From: Bog-159 sp050011755
GTDB lineage: Bacteria; Acidobacteriota; Terriglobia; Bryobacterales; Bryobacteraceae
Reading direction: 5' to 3'
DNA: 64,000 bases
Assembly (NCBI GenBank): GCA_050011755.1
Contig: JBEKIM010000001.1
Coordinates: 134,705 to 198,704, forward strand
Shown piece by piece: positions 44,401-52,992 of the stretch; positions within the stretch are counted from its first letter, which is position 1; each line of letters begins with the position of its first letter. The position numbers were made by a program, and so were the translations under genes. The notes beneath the pieces are model-generated. The model did no database searches. It was not told where the DNA came from and saw only the letters and a program-made list of their open reading frames with translations.

Positions 44401-45925
44401 GCAGCGCCCGCCGCGCATCTTCCGCCACGTCGGCCCGGCTCTCGCCCGAAAATACAAACAATTCGCTGTCCCAGTCGCGCTGCAGCCATGGCGCCTGGTT
44501 CGGCCCTGTATATTCCTCCAGGATGGCGTGCGCGTTAATCCCGCCAAACCCAAAGGCATTCACCCCAGCCCGTCGCGGCGCCTTTGACGACCCGTGAACC
44601 CAGGGCCGGGTCTCCGTGTTGATATAGAAATTGCTCTTCTCGAGCTGTAGCTTGGGATTGGGATTTTCGCACAGAGTGGGCGGCAGTACCTTATGGTGCA
44701 AAGCCAGCGCCGCCTTGATCAGGCCCGCCACGCCCGCCGCCGGCACGGTATGGCTGATCATGGATTTCACCGACCCCAATGCGCAGCGCGGCGATTCCGT
44801 CGGGCGGGCCGGAAATACCCGTCGCAGCGCCTCCACTTCCACCACATCCCCGACCGGAGTGCCCGTGCCATGCGCCTCCACCAGGCCCACGGTCAACGGA
44901 TCGATCCCCGCCGGTTCATAGGCGCGCCGCAGCGCCATTTCCTCGCCTTCCACGCGCGGCGCCAGCACATGTGTGGCCCGTCCATCGCTCGCAATGCCGA
45001 TATTCTTCAAAATTGCATAAATATGGTTACCATCGCGCTCGGCTTCCGCCAGCCTCTTCAGCACCACCATCCCCACGCCTTCGCCCAGCAGCGTGCCGTC
45101 CGCGTCTTTGTCGAACGAGCTCAACTGTCCCCGATGCGAAAGCGCGCCGAGTTGCGAAAAGATCATCATCAGCACAGGCGATGTATTGCTGTTCACGCCA
45201 CCGGCCAGGGCCAGGTCGCAGCGCCCGGTTTGCAGTTCCCGCGCCGCCATCTCCACCGCCACCAGCGAACTGGCGCAAGCTGCGTCGATCAGGTAATTCG
45301 GCCCCATTAAATCCAGCCGGTTCGCGATGCGTCCGGTGATGATATTCGGTACCAGGCCGGACGAGGTGTCCGCATTGAACGGGGGCAGCGTGCTCTGAAT
45401 CTGTTTCTTGATCTCCGCCAGTTCCTTGTCCGTGTGCTCAGGATGCAACTGCTTCAAAATGCGCAGGATACTTTCCACCATCACGCCCTGCTGCAAAGCC
45501 GCCGCATTGCCCCGATTCACGTACGTGCCGCGCCCGATAATCACCGCCGTGCGCGCCTTCACCGCCTCCAGATCCAGCTTGCCGCAATCTTTCAGCGCAT
45601 CCTGCGATGCCTGCAGGGCCATGTAATGGTCCGGCTCGCCCCCGTCCACCGCGTTCGGCATGATGCCAAAGCTGAATGGATCGAATTCCGCCAACTTGCC
45701 GAGGAATCCGCCGCGCTTGCAATAGGTTCGGTCGTCGGCCTTGGTGTTCTCCTCATAGAACAGCTCGGCTTCCCACTCCGGAGGAGCGTCCGAAATGGCG
45801 TTCACCTTGTGCAGGATGTTCTCCCAGTAACGCCGGGTGTCCGGTGCGCCAGGCAGCACGCAGGCCATCCCGATAATGGCGATATCGGTGATGTGGGCGA
45901 GGTCCTTGGATCCGTTGTTGTTCAT
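41420..45925 (-). CDS. Iterative PKS: KS, AT, dehydratase (PS-DH), truncated PPTase-like
   Basis: The product has 1501 residues from the ATG at 45925. KS ~10-460 has DAACASS (Cys217), VEAHGTGT and ISHTVPAAG. AT ~560-900 has FLFPGEGSQ and GHSTGEH (Ser683). An Ala/Pro-rich linker with helix HLSMMEQLVQTQQEVMAAYL (~1008) is followed by a double-hotdog PS-DH: HDHALG near His1076 and DPVLLDAAGQ with Asp1256. The last ~110 residues resemble the AcpS-like integrated PPTase of PUFA/enediyne PKSs (WLLGRCAAKDAIR, then GIDLA). The S-x-H-S histidine is Asn (VAIANSG) and the protein stops shortly after GID, so activity is doubtful. It is the likely partner of the gene at 33854, supplying dehydration. Confidence 0.88.
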   Translation of the reverse strand: MNNNGSKDLAHITDIAIIGMACVLPGAPDTRRYWENILHKVNAISDAPPEWEAELFYEENTKADDRTYCKRGGFLGKLAEFDPFSFGIMPNAVDGGEPDHYMALQASQDALKDCGKLDLEAVKARTAVIIGRGTYVNRGNAAALQQGVMVESILRILKQLHPEHTDKELAEIKKQIQSTLPPFNADTSSGLVPNIITGRIANRLDLMGPNYLIDAACASSLVAVEMAARELQTGRCDLALAGGVNSNTSPVLMMIFSQLGALSHRGQLSSFDKDADGTLLGEGVGMVVLKRLAEAERDGNHIYAILKNIGIASDGRATHVLAPRVEGEEMALRRAYEPAGIDPLTVGLVEAHGTGTPVGDVVEVEALRRVFPARPTESPRCALGSVKSMISHTVPAAGVAGLIKAALALHHKVLPPTLCENPNPKLQLEKSNFYINTETRPWVHGSSKAPRRAGVNAFGFGGINAHAILEEYTGPNQAPWLQRDWDSELFVFSGESRADVAEDARRALQLLRDGGDGLSLKDLAWTLNCNRRMGSVRMAVVGLSHTDLAAKLERAVKRLGDEKTRNIKEIEGIYHFKEPLGLNGKLAFLFPGEGSQYRNMLGDLCIHFPEVRQVFDLMDRAYENHARDYLPSDVIFPPPLGSPSQDRLYNMDSGAETVFCANQAMYALIEKLGIHADAMVGHSTGEHSALLASHVVEVADDEELIRHILGVYEVFDKLNSTSDIPEAVLLAVAGADHAFLEQQVAASNGELYIALDNCIHQVVLCGHETVIDKLVGVLTPKGAICQKLPFARAYHTPWFEVFSKPLKQHFDRLRIGKAETALYSCVTSGPYPQDPEEIRALAAVQWSSTVRFRETIEGMHRDGVRLFLEVGPRSNLTGFTDDVLRAKPHASIPSNVQHRSGIVQLHHMLGQLVAHGLNPKLEHLYARRAPRPASEKVKPRRSLALGTGLQPARLPVGFKLEGKKEEIGRRKPEAGNAKMQAAATAAAVAAAPAPAPIAPADARSALMQEHLSMMEQLVQTQQEVMAAYLAARQGTAGTTSAPRFPFFHDVVENVPGVRALARHRFAAEREIVFHDHALGRDVSTEDPSLLGLTLVPLTVTMEMLAEGGAMLEPGKVLVGMRDIRASRWITLEKPGYTIEAAAKQTAPGEVHVALREAGAAGTLRPILAEAVAVFAERYGESGPPRPFVLENEKPSAWIPGQLYRTGMFHGSLMQGTKSVERAGRNGCSATLEALPHTQLFTDNPRPAFLFDPVLLDAAGQVVAYWFWEAIEKGTDLFPYRVGAFHCYAPAPPTGTQLECRVVRRFESDAVIHSDIEVLDRAGKVYYRLDNWETRRFPQPPRFLRLRIDPRGTYISTPWLEPVAGKRGVAGCRVEDLPQAFLESSHSVWLKTLAYLVLNRRERAVWDRMQGTGKERYDWLLGRCAAKDAIRVLIQERFGEQLCAADVEIAEPAAGRLAVEGAWKKRLGVSPAVAIANSGVHGAVAALNAADLAGIDLAARAA

Positions 45926-46228
45926 TTCATTCGGTATAATCCTCTAATTGTCCGCGATCCGGACAATGCGCGCAAATCGGTGGGTGTGGAAAGCCTCGCG
46001 GTTGCACAGGCAGGGTGTGAAAAACGGGTGTTCGGGAGCAACGGAACAGAAAACTCGCTTAAGGATTCAAGCGACCGCGTCTATCGCCTGTGTTGGGCTC
46101 CGCAGCGGCCCGTAATTCCCCACGTTGAACAGGCCGGCCGCGATTTATCGCTTGGCCGCTGCCTTCGTGACTTTGGTTTCCGATAACCCCGTCTGTCGTC
46201 CACAACTCCCGGACGCACCCTCACGGAG
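45926..46228. other. Intergenic region between the lipase-like gene and the megasynthase
   Basis: About 300 nt without a supported gene. The palindrome at 45947-45967 is the only obvious structure. ORFs here are short or shadow frames of the neighbours. Confidence 0.6.
45947..45967 (-). promoter_or_regulatory. Palindromic operator candidate upstream of the second megasynthase
   Basis: A perfect 8-bp inverted repeat ATTGTCCG...CGGACAAT with a 5-nt spacer lies 22-42 nt upstream of the start codon, where a regulator could block transcription. It is a candidate only; no regulator gene is adjacent. Confidence 0.4.
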
Positions 46229-47437
46229 TTACCGCGAAATCCACTGCTTGATCTGCTGGTATACGGCAGGCTCATTGAGCAGGTCAAAATGCGTTAGCCC
46301 ATAACCGACCCACTGGTGGGATTTGACGAATGCCAAAGTTCGCCGCGGATCTTTGTGGCGGCCCAATGCGCTGTCGACGGGCACCTGCCCATCTCCCACC
46401 AGGCCGGTTAGCCCCCGCGTTGTTTGTCCGATGGATGCCGCCAGCGCGTAACACGCTACCTTTTCGGGAAGGGGCAGCGCGCAGCGCAAGTCCGGCGAAG
46501 GGTGGAAGCGATCGCGCCCGATCCAATCGTCATCCACCAGGCTACCGTAGCGCAGGTCCGTAATCCCTGCGCTGCGAATGCGGCCCAAATGGCTAAGCGG
46601 GGCCGTGTAGGGGCTTAACCCAAAAACCACATTTACCCAGTTACCGCCACGTTCCAGGGGAGCGCCGTGGTGCGGCGTGCCCAGGAAAAACATCTGGCGC
46701 AGATGCCGCGGCCAATCGTACCCTGCCGCCGACGCATAGTGATAGCCGCTACGCGCCACCAGACCACCCATGCTGTGGCCGATAATCACAAAGTCTTCCA
46801 ACGGTACAGGCCACTGATCGACAAGGGTCTCGATCAACTTCGCGAAACCCTGCCCATTGGTAGAAACATGCAGTCCGGTATTGTATTGCAGATGAACTGG
46901 CGTGTATCCCAGATCGTGAGCTAGAGCTGCTCCATGGTTGTGCCCCTTACGCGTCCACTGCAGATCGCTCATGCACAGGCCGTGCACCAGTACGACGAGC
47001 TTGTTACTCAACCGCGGAATTGCGCGCGATAGGGCACGGTGATCGAGAACCAGAGGCCTGCCGCCATGCCGCAAACTCATAGAGATCGCCAGTTGATTTT
47101 TCGTCTCGGCCAGATAGTCGCCCATCACGCCGTTGAGCGCCGCCAACACGGCCTCGCGTCCGGGCGGGGAACTCCTCTCCCCGAGCAGAGGAACAAGCGG
47201 GGATAGCAGCATATCGATGCCGATTCCCACCATTCCCGTCGCTGCCCGAATGCTCTGGTAGACCAAGCCCGTGATGCCGCTGGCGCGCCCCAGTAGTGGT
47301 GTGCCTGGAATGCCGGGCGAACGGGCGATATTGAGGTGCATCGCCTCTACCACGTCAACCAGCCCGGCGGTAGCATCAATAGCCAGACGGCTGAATCCCA
47401 GAAAATCGGAAGGATGGATGGGGCTGGTTTTAGCCAT
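46229..47437 (-). CDS. Alpha/beta hydrolase, lipase/esterase-like
   Basis: The product has 402 residues from the ATG at 47437. A ~150-residue N-terminal region comes before the core; its hydrophobic helices may associate with membranes. The alpha/beta-hydrolase core has VVLVHGLCMSDLQW (oxyanion loop, ~149-161) and the nucleophile elbow GHSMGGLVA (Ser222). The pattern continues with FFLGTPHHGAPLE, GDGQVPVDSALG (candidate Asp) and a His near HFD at the end. It resembles cytosolic or membrane-associated triacylglycerol-lipase-like PGAP1/lipase class proteins. The substrate is unknown. The ATG at 47494 gives an unusual basic start and is not used. Confidence 0.75.
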   Translation of the reverse strand: MAKTSPIHPSDFLGFSRLAIDATAGLVDVVEAMHLNIARSPGIPGTPLLGRASGITGLVYQSIRAATGMVGIGIDMLLSPLVPLLGERSSPPGREAVLAALNGVMGDYLAETKNQLAISMSLRHGGRPLVLDHRALSRAIPRLSNKLVVLVHGLCMSDLQWTRKGHNHGAALAHDLGYTPVHLQYNTGLHVSTNGQGFAKLIETLVDQWPVPLEDFVIIGHSMGGLVARSGYHYASAAGYDWPRHLRQMFFLGTPHHGAPLERGGNWVNVVFGLSPYTAPLSHLGRIRSAGITDLRYGSLVDDDWIGRDRFHPSPDLRCALPLPEKVACYALAASIGQTTRGLTGLVGDGQVPVDSALGRHKDPRRTLAFVKSHQWVGYGLTHFDLLNEPAVYQQIKQWISR

Positions 47438-48125
47438 AAGGAGTGCTGCGGTGCAGCATGCAGCGAGTTTACCAGGACCGCCGGTCGTGCGCAACGGATT
47501 GGGTCAGCTCGTCACTTCGTTGCAGGAATCATCCAGGGAAACACATAAGCATCGGAAGCAGAAGCACTGCTACCATGCAGGCAACCAACCAGACGGCGGT
47601 TCGCTCGGATTCCTCGCAACTCCGGCTTCCCGCAGTGCCACGGTGGAGCAGTTCATTATTGAGGCTGTTGCGAAGGCGGTTTAAGGCGATCTGCGCGGCA
47701 ACCGCGAGGTTGAATTGCCTTTGATTCACTCCAAGAGCCCAGGAACCCTGGATTTGTCTAATTTCGACTTTGATGAACTACTTGGCCGAACGTTAACCTC
47801 TGGATAGCGCCAGTCGCCGACCAGCACGTCCATCACCCGGCACGTCATGCAAAGGAGGTCGTGAGCCCGGACCAAGCCTGGGTGATCGCCCTGCAACCTT
47901 GAGCCGGCATGCTACTGTGGGTTGGGGGTAAGGCCAGCGGTTCCCCCGGCCCGCTCCCTAGCCGTCCAGCGTACCTTGGCTTCGTCGTTTTTTGAAGTTT
48001 AAGTAAACAAAGAAGTTATTGGGTTCGTTCGTCATAAAATGAAATCGCCGCCAGAATCTACCGGCCTTTCACGGCGTCGTCCGTGGGGGAGTTACGGGAT
48101 GTTACACTGATCTGCTCCTGAAGTC
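47438..48125. other. Gene-free stretch of ~690 nt with a possible decayed ORF
   Basis: No confident gene. On the minus strand one open frame ending at 47726-47728 reads about 60 codons, including GDHPGLVRAHDLLCMTCR and VMDVLVGDWRYPE, with coding-like GC3 in its first half. It has no start codon near its upstream TAG. It is possibly a remnant of a gene whose family I do not recognise. Confidence 0.4.
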
Positions 48126-49424
48126 ATGGCTAGATTCCTCATCACCTGCTGGTCTTTCCCGGGCCACGTTTTCCAGCCCCTGGCCATCGCCCGCGTATTG
48201 CGGGAGCGCGGTCACCAGTGCGCCTTCTATTCCGGACCGCGGGCGGCGCGCGTGGTGGAAGGGGAAGGTTTCCCTTTCTATCCGTCCGACAAGGCCGAGG
48301 AAGACGCCATGTACGCCTTCATGTTCGCGCCCGAACAAACCCGGACCGTAAACTGGAGAACCATGCTGCAGTTCAGCGGCACCATCCAGCGCTGGCTTCT
48401 GGATAGCATTCCGCAACAACTCCAGGATCTGGACCGCATCATTGCTGAGTGGCGGCCGGACGTGGTGGCCTCCGACCAGAACATGTGGGCTACCATGCTG
48501 GTCCTCCGCGAGAAATACAAAATTCCAGTGGCGGTACTAGCCTATTTCTCCTGCATGGTCCCCGGACCGGATGCGCCGCCTTTTGGAATGGGCCTCCCGC
48601 GCCCCCGAAACTGGTATACCCGGTTGCTCTCGAATTCGGTCTCGCTGGCTACCACACCGTTCCGTGCCCGTTTCCGCAGGGCGGCTAATGCCATACGACA
48701 ACGTTATGGCTTGCCCCCCTTGAAGACGTCCGTTCTTGCATTTACCGGTACTATGCCGCTATACCTTGTGCTCGGTACTTCCGAGTTCGACTATGAGCGG
48801 CGGGATCTGCCTCCCTCGGTGCACTATGTGGGAGCCTGTCTCTGGGACAAACCCAGCCACGAAAAACCTTCCGACTGGTTAGAGCAATTACCCAAAGGTC
48901 AACCTTGGGTGCATGCCAGCGAGGGCACAGTGCACGTACTGTCCCCGTTTGTGCTCTCGGCGGCCGCGCAGGGCCTGGCTAACCTGCCCATGCAGGTGAT
49001 CCTGACAACGGGAGGCAACCGTGAGCCCTCCGAGCTCGATTTAGGGCCCATCGCGCCGAATGTGCATGTGGTGCGTTGGGTGTCGCACACAGAACTCCTG
49101 CCGCGTCTTGACGTTATGATCACAACCGGCGGTTCGGCCACCGTGCAATCCACGCTCAAGGCAGGGGTGCCCTTGATTATCGTCCCCACGGAATGGGACA
49201 AGCCGGATATCGCCAGGCGAGTGGTGGAGACCGGTGCCGGGCTTCTCCTGGAGCCCAAACAGTGCACGCCGAAAGGGCTGCGCGTAGCCGTAGAGCAAGT
49301 ACTTGGCACGCCTTCTTTCCGCCAAAACGCACAACGCATGGCTGCCGCCTTTGCCCGTTACGGCGGACCTCTAGCCGCCGCCGAACTGCTCGAAAAACTG
49401 GCCGACGGCCGGATTCCGGCATAG
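48126..49424 (+). CDS. GT1-family glycosyltransferase (UGT/MGT-like)
   Basis: This 432-residue GT-B protein has the N-terminal Rossmann half beginning FLITCWSFPGHVFQPLAIARVLRERGH (H-rich acceptor-side loop). The C-terminal UGT signature is reduced: RWVSHTELLPRLDVMITTGGSATVQSTLKAGVPLIIVPTEWDKPDIARRV. It is a shortened version of the family's donor-binding HxG(G/S)xxxxxExxxxGxPxxxxPxxxDQ motif. It may glycosylate a lipid or secondary metabolite, perhaps the megasynthase product, by neighbourhood only. The ATG at 48126 is first in frame and near the start of the fold. Confidence 0.85.
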   Translation: MARFLITCWSFPGHVFQPLAIARVLRERGHQCAFYSGPRAARVVEGEGFPFYPSDKAEEDAMYAFMFAPEQTRTVNWRTMLQFSGTIQRWLLDSIPQQLQDLDRIIAEWRPDVVASDQNMWATMLVLREKYKIPVAVLAYFSCMVPGPDAPPFGMGLPRPRNWYTRLLSNSVSLATTPFRARFRRAANAIRQRYGLPPLKTSVLAFTGTMPLYLVLGTSEFDYERRDLPPSVHYVGACLWDKPSHEKPSDWLEQLPKGQPWVHASEGTVHVLSPFVLSAAAQGLANLPMQVILTTGGNREPSELDLGPIAPNVHVVRWVSHTELLPRLDVMITTGGSATVQSTLKAGVPLIIVPTEWDKPDIARRVVETGAGLLLEPKQCTPKGLRVAVEQVLGTPSFRQNAQRMAAAFARYGGPLAAAELLEKLADGRIPA

Positions 49425-49531
49425 ATCGGATGATTTACTAGTACCCCTTCCCGATCCGTTCTGTGGACACCCAGAAAGTGGAAATGGTAAGGTTAAACCG
49501 TTTAGAGATTTCGCGTTAGGGCAAAATTGTT

Positions 49532-49541
49532 GGTCTAGACT
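49532..49541 (+). promoter_or_regulatory. GGTCTAGACT element upstream of the esterase-like gene
   Basis: A 10-nt element containing the palindrome GTCTAGAC lies ~39 nt before the start codon. The same ten bases occur upstream of the second secreted paralogue, at 54047. It may form part of a promoter or an operator. No -35 fits well. Confidence 0.3.
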
Positions 49542-49579
49542 CCGGTGTGATCTCCGCACCCGCCCAATGAGAGGATTCC

Positions 49580-52500
49580 ATGTCACGATATGATACTTCC
49601 CGCTGTTTCCGGTCCGCTGTACTGACGCTTGCCACGACATTCGGGCTGACGTTAGGGGCTTACGCCCAGCCGGCTCCCGCTCCGCCGCTCACTACCGATA
49701 CCACTTATCCCAACCTGTTCTATGGAGCGACCCCGGCCAGCCAACCGAACGCGCCCGTGATCGTATTCGTGCATGGGCTCGGCGGCAGCTTTATAGATTG
49801 GATCGAAGCCAAAAACTGCCCCAACCCGTTGCCGGTCGGCGGCTGCAAGTCTTCCCCCTCGTCAAAAGGCTTGGGCTCCAACAACGACATGTACGATTAC
49901 GCTTACCAGGCCGGCTTCCGCACCGTGTTCCTGAGTATGAGCGCCAATAACTCGAACAATAGCTTGAGTATCCAGACGAATGCCGCGATGCTCGAAACTT
50001 TGTTCCCGACCATCCTCAGCCACTATGGCGTAAGCAAAGTTTTATTCGTCGCCCACTCCAAAGGTGGGTTGGATCTGGAAGCTGCCATTGCCAACCCCGA
50101 ATGGATCGGCATCGCCAGCGCGGTGATCGAGCTCGGTACCCCGAACCAGGGAGATGCGCTGGCCGATTGGATCTTTAGTCCGGCGGGCAACGCGCTCGGA
50201 ACGCTTTTGGGTCTGCTCACTCCCGGAGTGCAGTCCTTGGAAATCGCAAACGTCCTGCAACTGCGCACACAATGGGACCCGATTTTCCAGAACGCCCAGA
50301 TACCCTTTTATACGTTGTCCGGCAATACCTATGCATGTCCGGATGGTACTTCGGGTTGCCCGACATCGGAAACCGGGCCCATTTTGACCACCATCACGAC
50401 GCCTCCGGGCGGCGACCCGAATGGAAAATGTACCGTAGCTGGAAATGCCCCGTGCAATGACGGATTGGTCACCCATCCGGAATCGTTGCTGCCCACCACC
50501 TATGCCATGGAACTTGGCATAATTGCCAACAATCACTATCAGTTGCGCATGGGCGATAGCTCATTTTCCTATATCAACGCGCGCGTGCAGGAGCTATCGA
50601 ATGAACAGCCCGGCGTCACGCGGGTGGGAACCGGTGGCTTTGGCGATCAGCACAATACCTGGGCTTGGTCGATGGCATGGTACAAGAACATGCTTTATGT
50701 CGGGACCGGGCGCGAGACTTATTGCGTGACTTCCGCCACCAGCGCCATACAACTCCAGACGCCCAGTCTGTATCCTCCCGAGGTCGGCGATTGCACGCCG
50801 GACTATCACGACCTGCCTTTGCAGGCTGAGATCTGGCAATACAATCCGGCCACTAATATCTGGACGAATGTCTTTGAATCCCCCAACTCTTTGAGCACCG
50901 TCGAGTTTTCGGGAAATCCTGTGGCCACCGCCAGAGATATCGGCTTCCGCGGCCTGACCATCGTCAACGAACCAGGCGGTGTGCAAGCCCTGTACGCCGG
51001 CGGGGTCACGTCCGGGGAACTCTTCGAGTGCTCCCCGCCTTACATTACGAGCGGTTGCACCCCACAGGGATCCTGGCCTCCGCCGCGCATCCTCCGCACC
51101 ACGGATGGCGTCAATTGGGCCCCTGTTCCGCAGAATGGAACGCTCACCACCGTAAACGGCAGCAGCGTTTGGACCCCCGCACAGTGCGGCACACAACCCT
51201 GTTTCCTCGGTGCCCTAACCGCCAGCAGCACCTATACGCCGCCGGCATATCCTAATTACAGCCTTCGCTCGGCCGCGCAGCTCTGCAGCCAGCCCGGCCC
51301 GTCTTTCACCTGCGCCCAGGATGGGATTCTTTTCTTCCAGGTGGGAGATTTCCCCGGCGTGGGCCGCGCGTTCGCCTCCACGCCCGGTGTTAATCCGGCC
51401 CTTGGCGACAATTGCGTTCTCCCCCAGGGTCAGACCGCCTGTTTCGCCTGGGCCAGCCCAGCCACGGCCACGCTGCCGATGTGGATTTTGGAAAACTTCA
51501 ATAATTCCATGTATGCGGGCACCGGCAGCCCGGCGATCACCGGCACCGCGGAAGTCTACGGGGTATGGTCGACGAACGCCACCGGCAATCCGCCCTATAC
51601 CTGGAAGGGCATCGTCACCGATGGGGGCTATGCAACAAACCTGGTCGCGGACTTCGCCATGAGCATGCAGATCTTCTCCGACCCCGCTTACTGTCCCCCG
51701 GTGTCTGCCGGCGGGCCGGGTGGTTGCTTGTACGTGGGCACCGACCGCCCGAACGAGATGGTGCGCATCCATCCTGACACGACCGGACAGGTTAACGTGG
51801 ACGCGACCGATAGTTGGGACCTCTTAATCGGGCTTCCCCGCACCATTCCATCCGGCCAACCCGGCGCGGGCCAGTATATCCCGCCATTGAGCGGAATCGG
51901 CCAGTATTTCGATAACGGATTTACCGGGCACTTCTGGAGAATGGGAGTAGGCTCGCAGGGATTGTACATGGGCACTTGGGACTGGAGCGCCGATAGCGTA
52001 CCCAACCCGACCTTCGGGCCGCTCTGGTCGCAGGAATATGGAACGGATGTCTGGCGTAGCCCCGATGGAGTGCACTGGACCTCTGTAAGTAAGATCGGTT
52101 TGGGTGATGGCAATAATACCGGAAGCCGCAGCTTTGCCGCCACTCCCTTTGGCCTCTTTATGGGCACTGCCCGGTCGGTCGGCGGAACCCAGGTGTTTAA
52201 TGTGGATAACGGCAACATCGATCTCAACAAGGATGGCGTCATCGATCAGAAGGATGTCAGCCTGATGCTCTCCAGGTTGAATACCAAGGCTGTGCCGCAC
52301 GATCGGATGGATCTGAACCAGGACGGCAAAATCACCATGGCGGATGTGGAGTTGCTGAAGACCCAGTGCACATATCCCAACTGCGCCGTACCGGCTGTTA
52401 AGCCCAAGACCACATCCCTCACTCCGCCCGTAGCGCACTCCGCGCCGGGTGCGCAGGGTGGCGCTGTATCCATTACCTGGAACGCCGTATCCGGAGCGAT

Positions 52501-52825
52501 GGATTACCTGGTTTATCGGATTGCCTGTTCGCCCAGCGAAAACTCGCCGCCTCCGGCAGCAACCGGTAAGGCGGCCACCGCATGCAACGTAGCAGATCCG
52601 CCCTCGATTTGTTCCATGGCGCCGAAAGCCGTGCCACAAGGTCTGACGGCGCTCTACGGTTATCCCAGCCCGCCCGAGTTTTTGGGCCGCGTCACTACGA
52701 CGTCTTTTGGGCAAACCGCTCCGAATACTTTGCAGTCGCTCTATTTTGTAATCGCCGAAGATAATCTGGGCAACCTCTCGAGCCCTTCCAACGTGGTAGG
52801 CGGCCCGTCGTGGGGCCTGCAGTAA
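49580..52825 (+). CDS. Secreted esterase-like protein with propeller-like domain and dockerin-like module
   Basis: The product has 1081 residues. A signal peptide ends around ASA/YAQP (residue ~30). An alpha/beta-hydrolase domain at ~50-330 has VIVFVHGLGGSF and the nucleophile motif AHSKGG (Ser160), a variant of GxSxG. Residues ~330-860 form beta-rich repeats. Residues ~874-931 form a dockerin-type pair of calcium loops (DLNKDGVIDQKDVSLML and DLNQDGKITMADVELLK). An FN3-like segment of ~110 residues ends the protein. The ATG at 49580 has GAGAGG ~7 nt upstream. It is probably a cell-surface or extracellular hydrolase; whether the dockerin anchors it is unknown. A terminator-like hairpin follows at 52840. 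Confidence 0.8.
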   Translation: MSRYDTSRCFRSAVLTLATTFGLTLGAYAQPAPAPPLTTDTTYPNLFYGATPASQPNAPVIVFVHGLGGSFIDWIEAKNCPNPLPVGGCKSSPSSKGLGSNNDMYDYAYQAGFRTVFLSMSANNSNNSLSIQTNAAMLETLFPTILSHYGVSKVLFVAHSKGGLDLEAAIANPEWIGIASAVIELGTPNQGDALADWIFSPAGNALGTLLGLLTPGVQSLEIANVLQLRTQWDPIFQNAQIPFYTLSGNTYACPDGTSGCPTSETGPILTTITTPPGGDPNGKCTVAGNAPCNDGLVTHPESLLPTTYAMELGIIANNHYQLRMGDSSFSYINARVQELSNEQPGVTRVGTGGFGDQHNTWAWSMAWYKNMLYVGTGRETYCVTSATSAIQLQTPSLYPPEVGDCTPDYHDLPLQAEIWQYNPATNIWTNVFESPNSLSTVEFSGNPVATARDIGFRGLTIVNEPGGVQALYAGGVTSGELFECSPPYITSGCTPQGSWPPPRILRTTDGVNWAPVPQNGTLTTVNGSSVWTPAQCGTQPCFLGALTASSTYTPPAYPNYSLRSAAQLCSQPGPSFTCAQDGILFFQVGDFPGVGRAFASTPGVNPALGDNCVLPQGQTACFAWASPATATLPMWILENFNNSMYAGTGSPAITGTAEVYGVWSTNATGNPPYTWKGIVTDGGYATNLVADFAMSMQIFSDPAYCPPVSAGGPGGCLYVGTDRPNEMVRIHPDTTGQVNVDATDSWDLLIGLPRTIPSGQPGAGQYIPPLSGIGQYFDNGFTGHFWRMGVGSQGLYMGTWDWSADSVPNPTFGPLWSQEYGTDVWRSPDGVHWTSVSKIGLGDGNNTGSRSFAATPFGLFMGTARSVGGTQVFNVDNGNIDLNKDGVIDQKDVSLMLSRLNTKAVPHDRMDLNQDGKITMADVELLKTQCTYPNCAVPAVKPKTTSLTPPVAHSAPGAQGGAVSITWNAVSGAMDYLVYRIACSPSENSPPPAATGKAATACNVADPPSICSMAPKAVPQGLTALYGYPSPPEFLGRVTTTSFGQTAPNTLQSLYFVIAEDNLGNLSSPSNVVGGPSWGLQ

Positions 52826-52839
52826 ACTGAGCTCTTCTT

Positions 52840-52880
52840 GAGGAGTGGGGATCTGTTCTCCGCTCCTCCCCGCTGTTTTC
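52840..52880 (+). terminator. Rho-independent-like terminator after the esterase-like gene
   Basis: A 12-bp stem (GAGGAG/CTCCTC plus T-G and GGGGA/TCTCC pairing, with two wobble pairs, loop TCTGT) is followed a few bases later by TGTTTTCT. It lies 15 nt after the stop codon and before the first of three secreted paralogues. Confidence 0.65.
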
Positions 52881-52992
52881 TGGTAGTAACTTCCGGCCGT
52901 TGAGCACCGTGAAGTATTGGCAAAGCTCCATCTAACGGTTAACTAGAGGGGGCGTGGGATAAATCTGTACAGGTATAAGGGAGACTAACATC

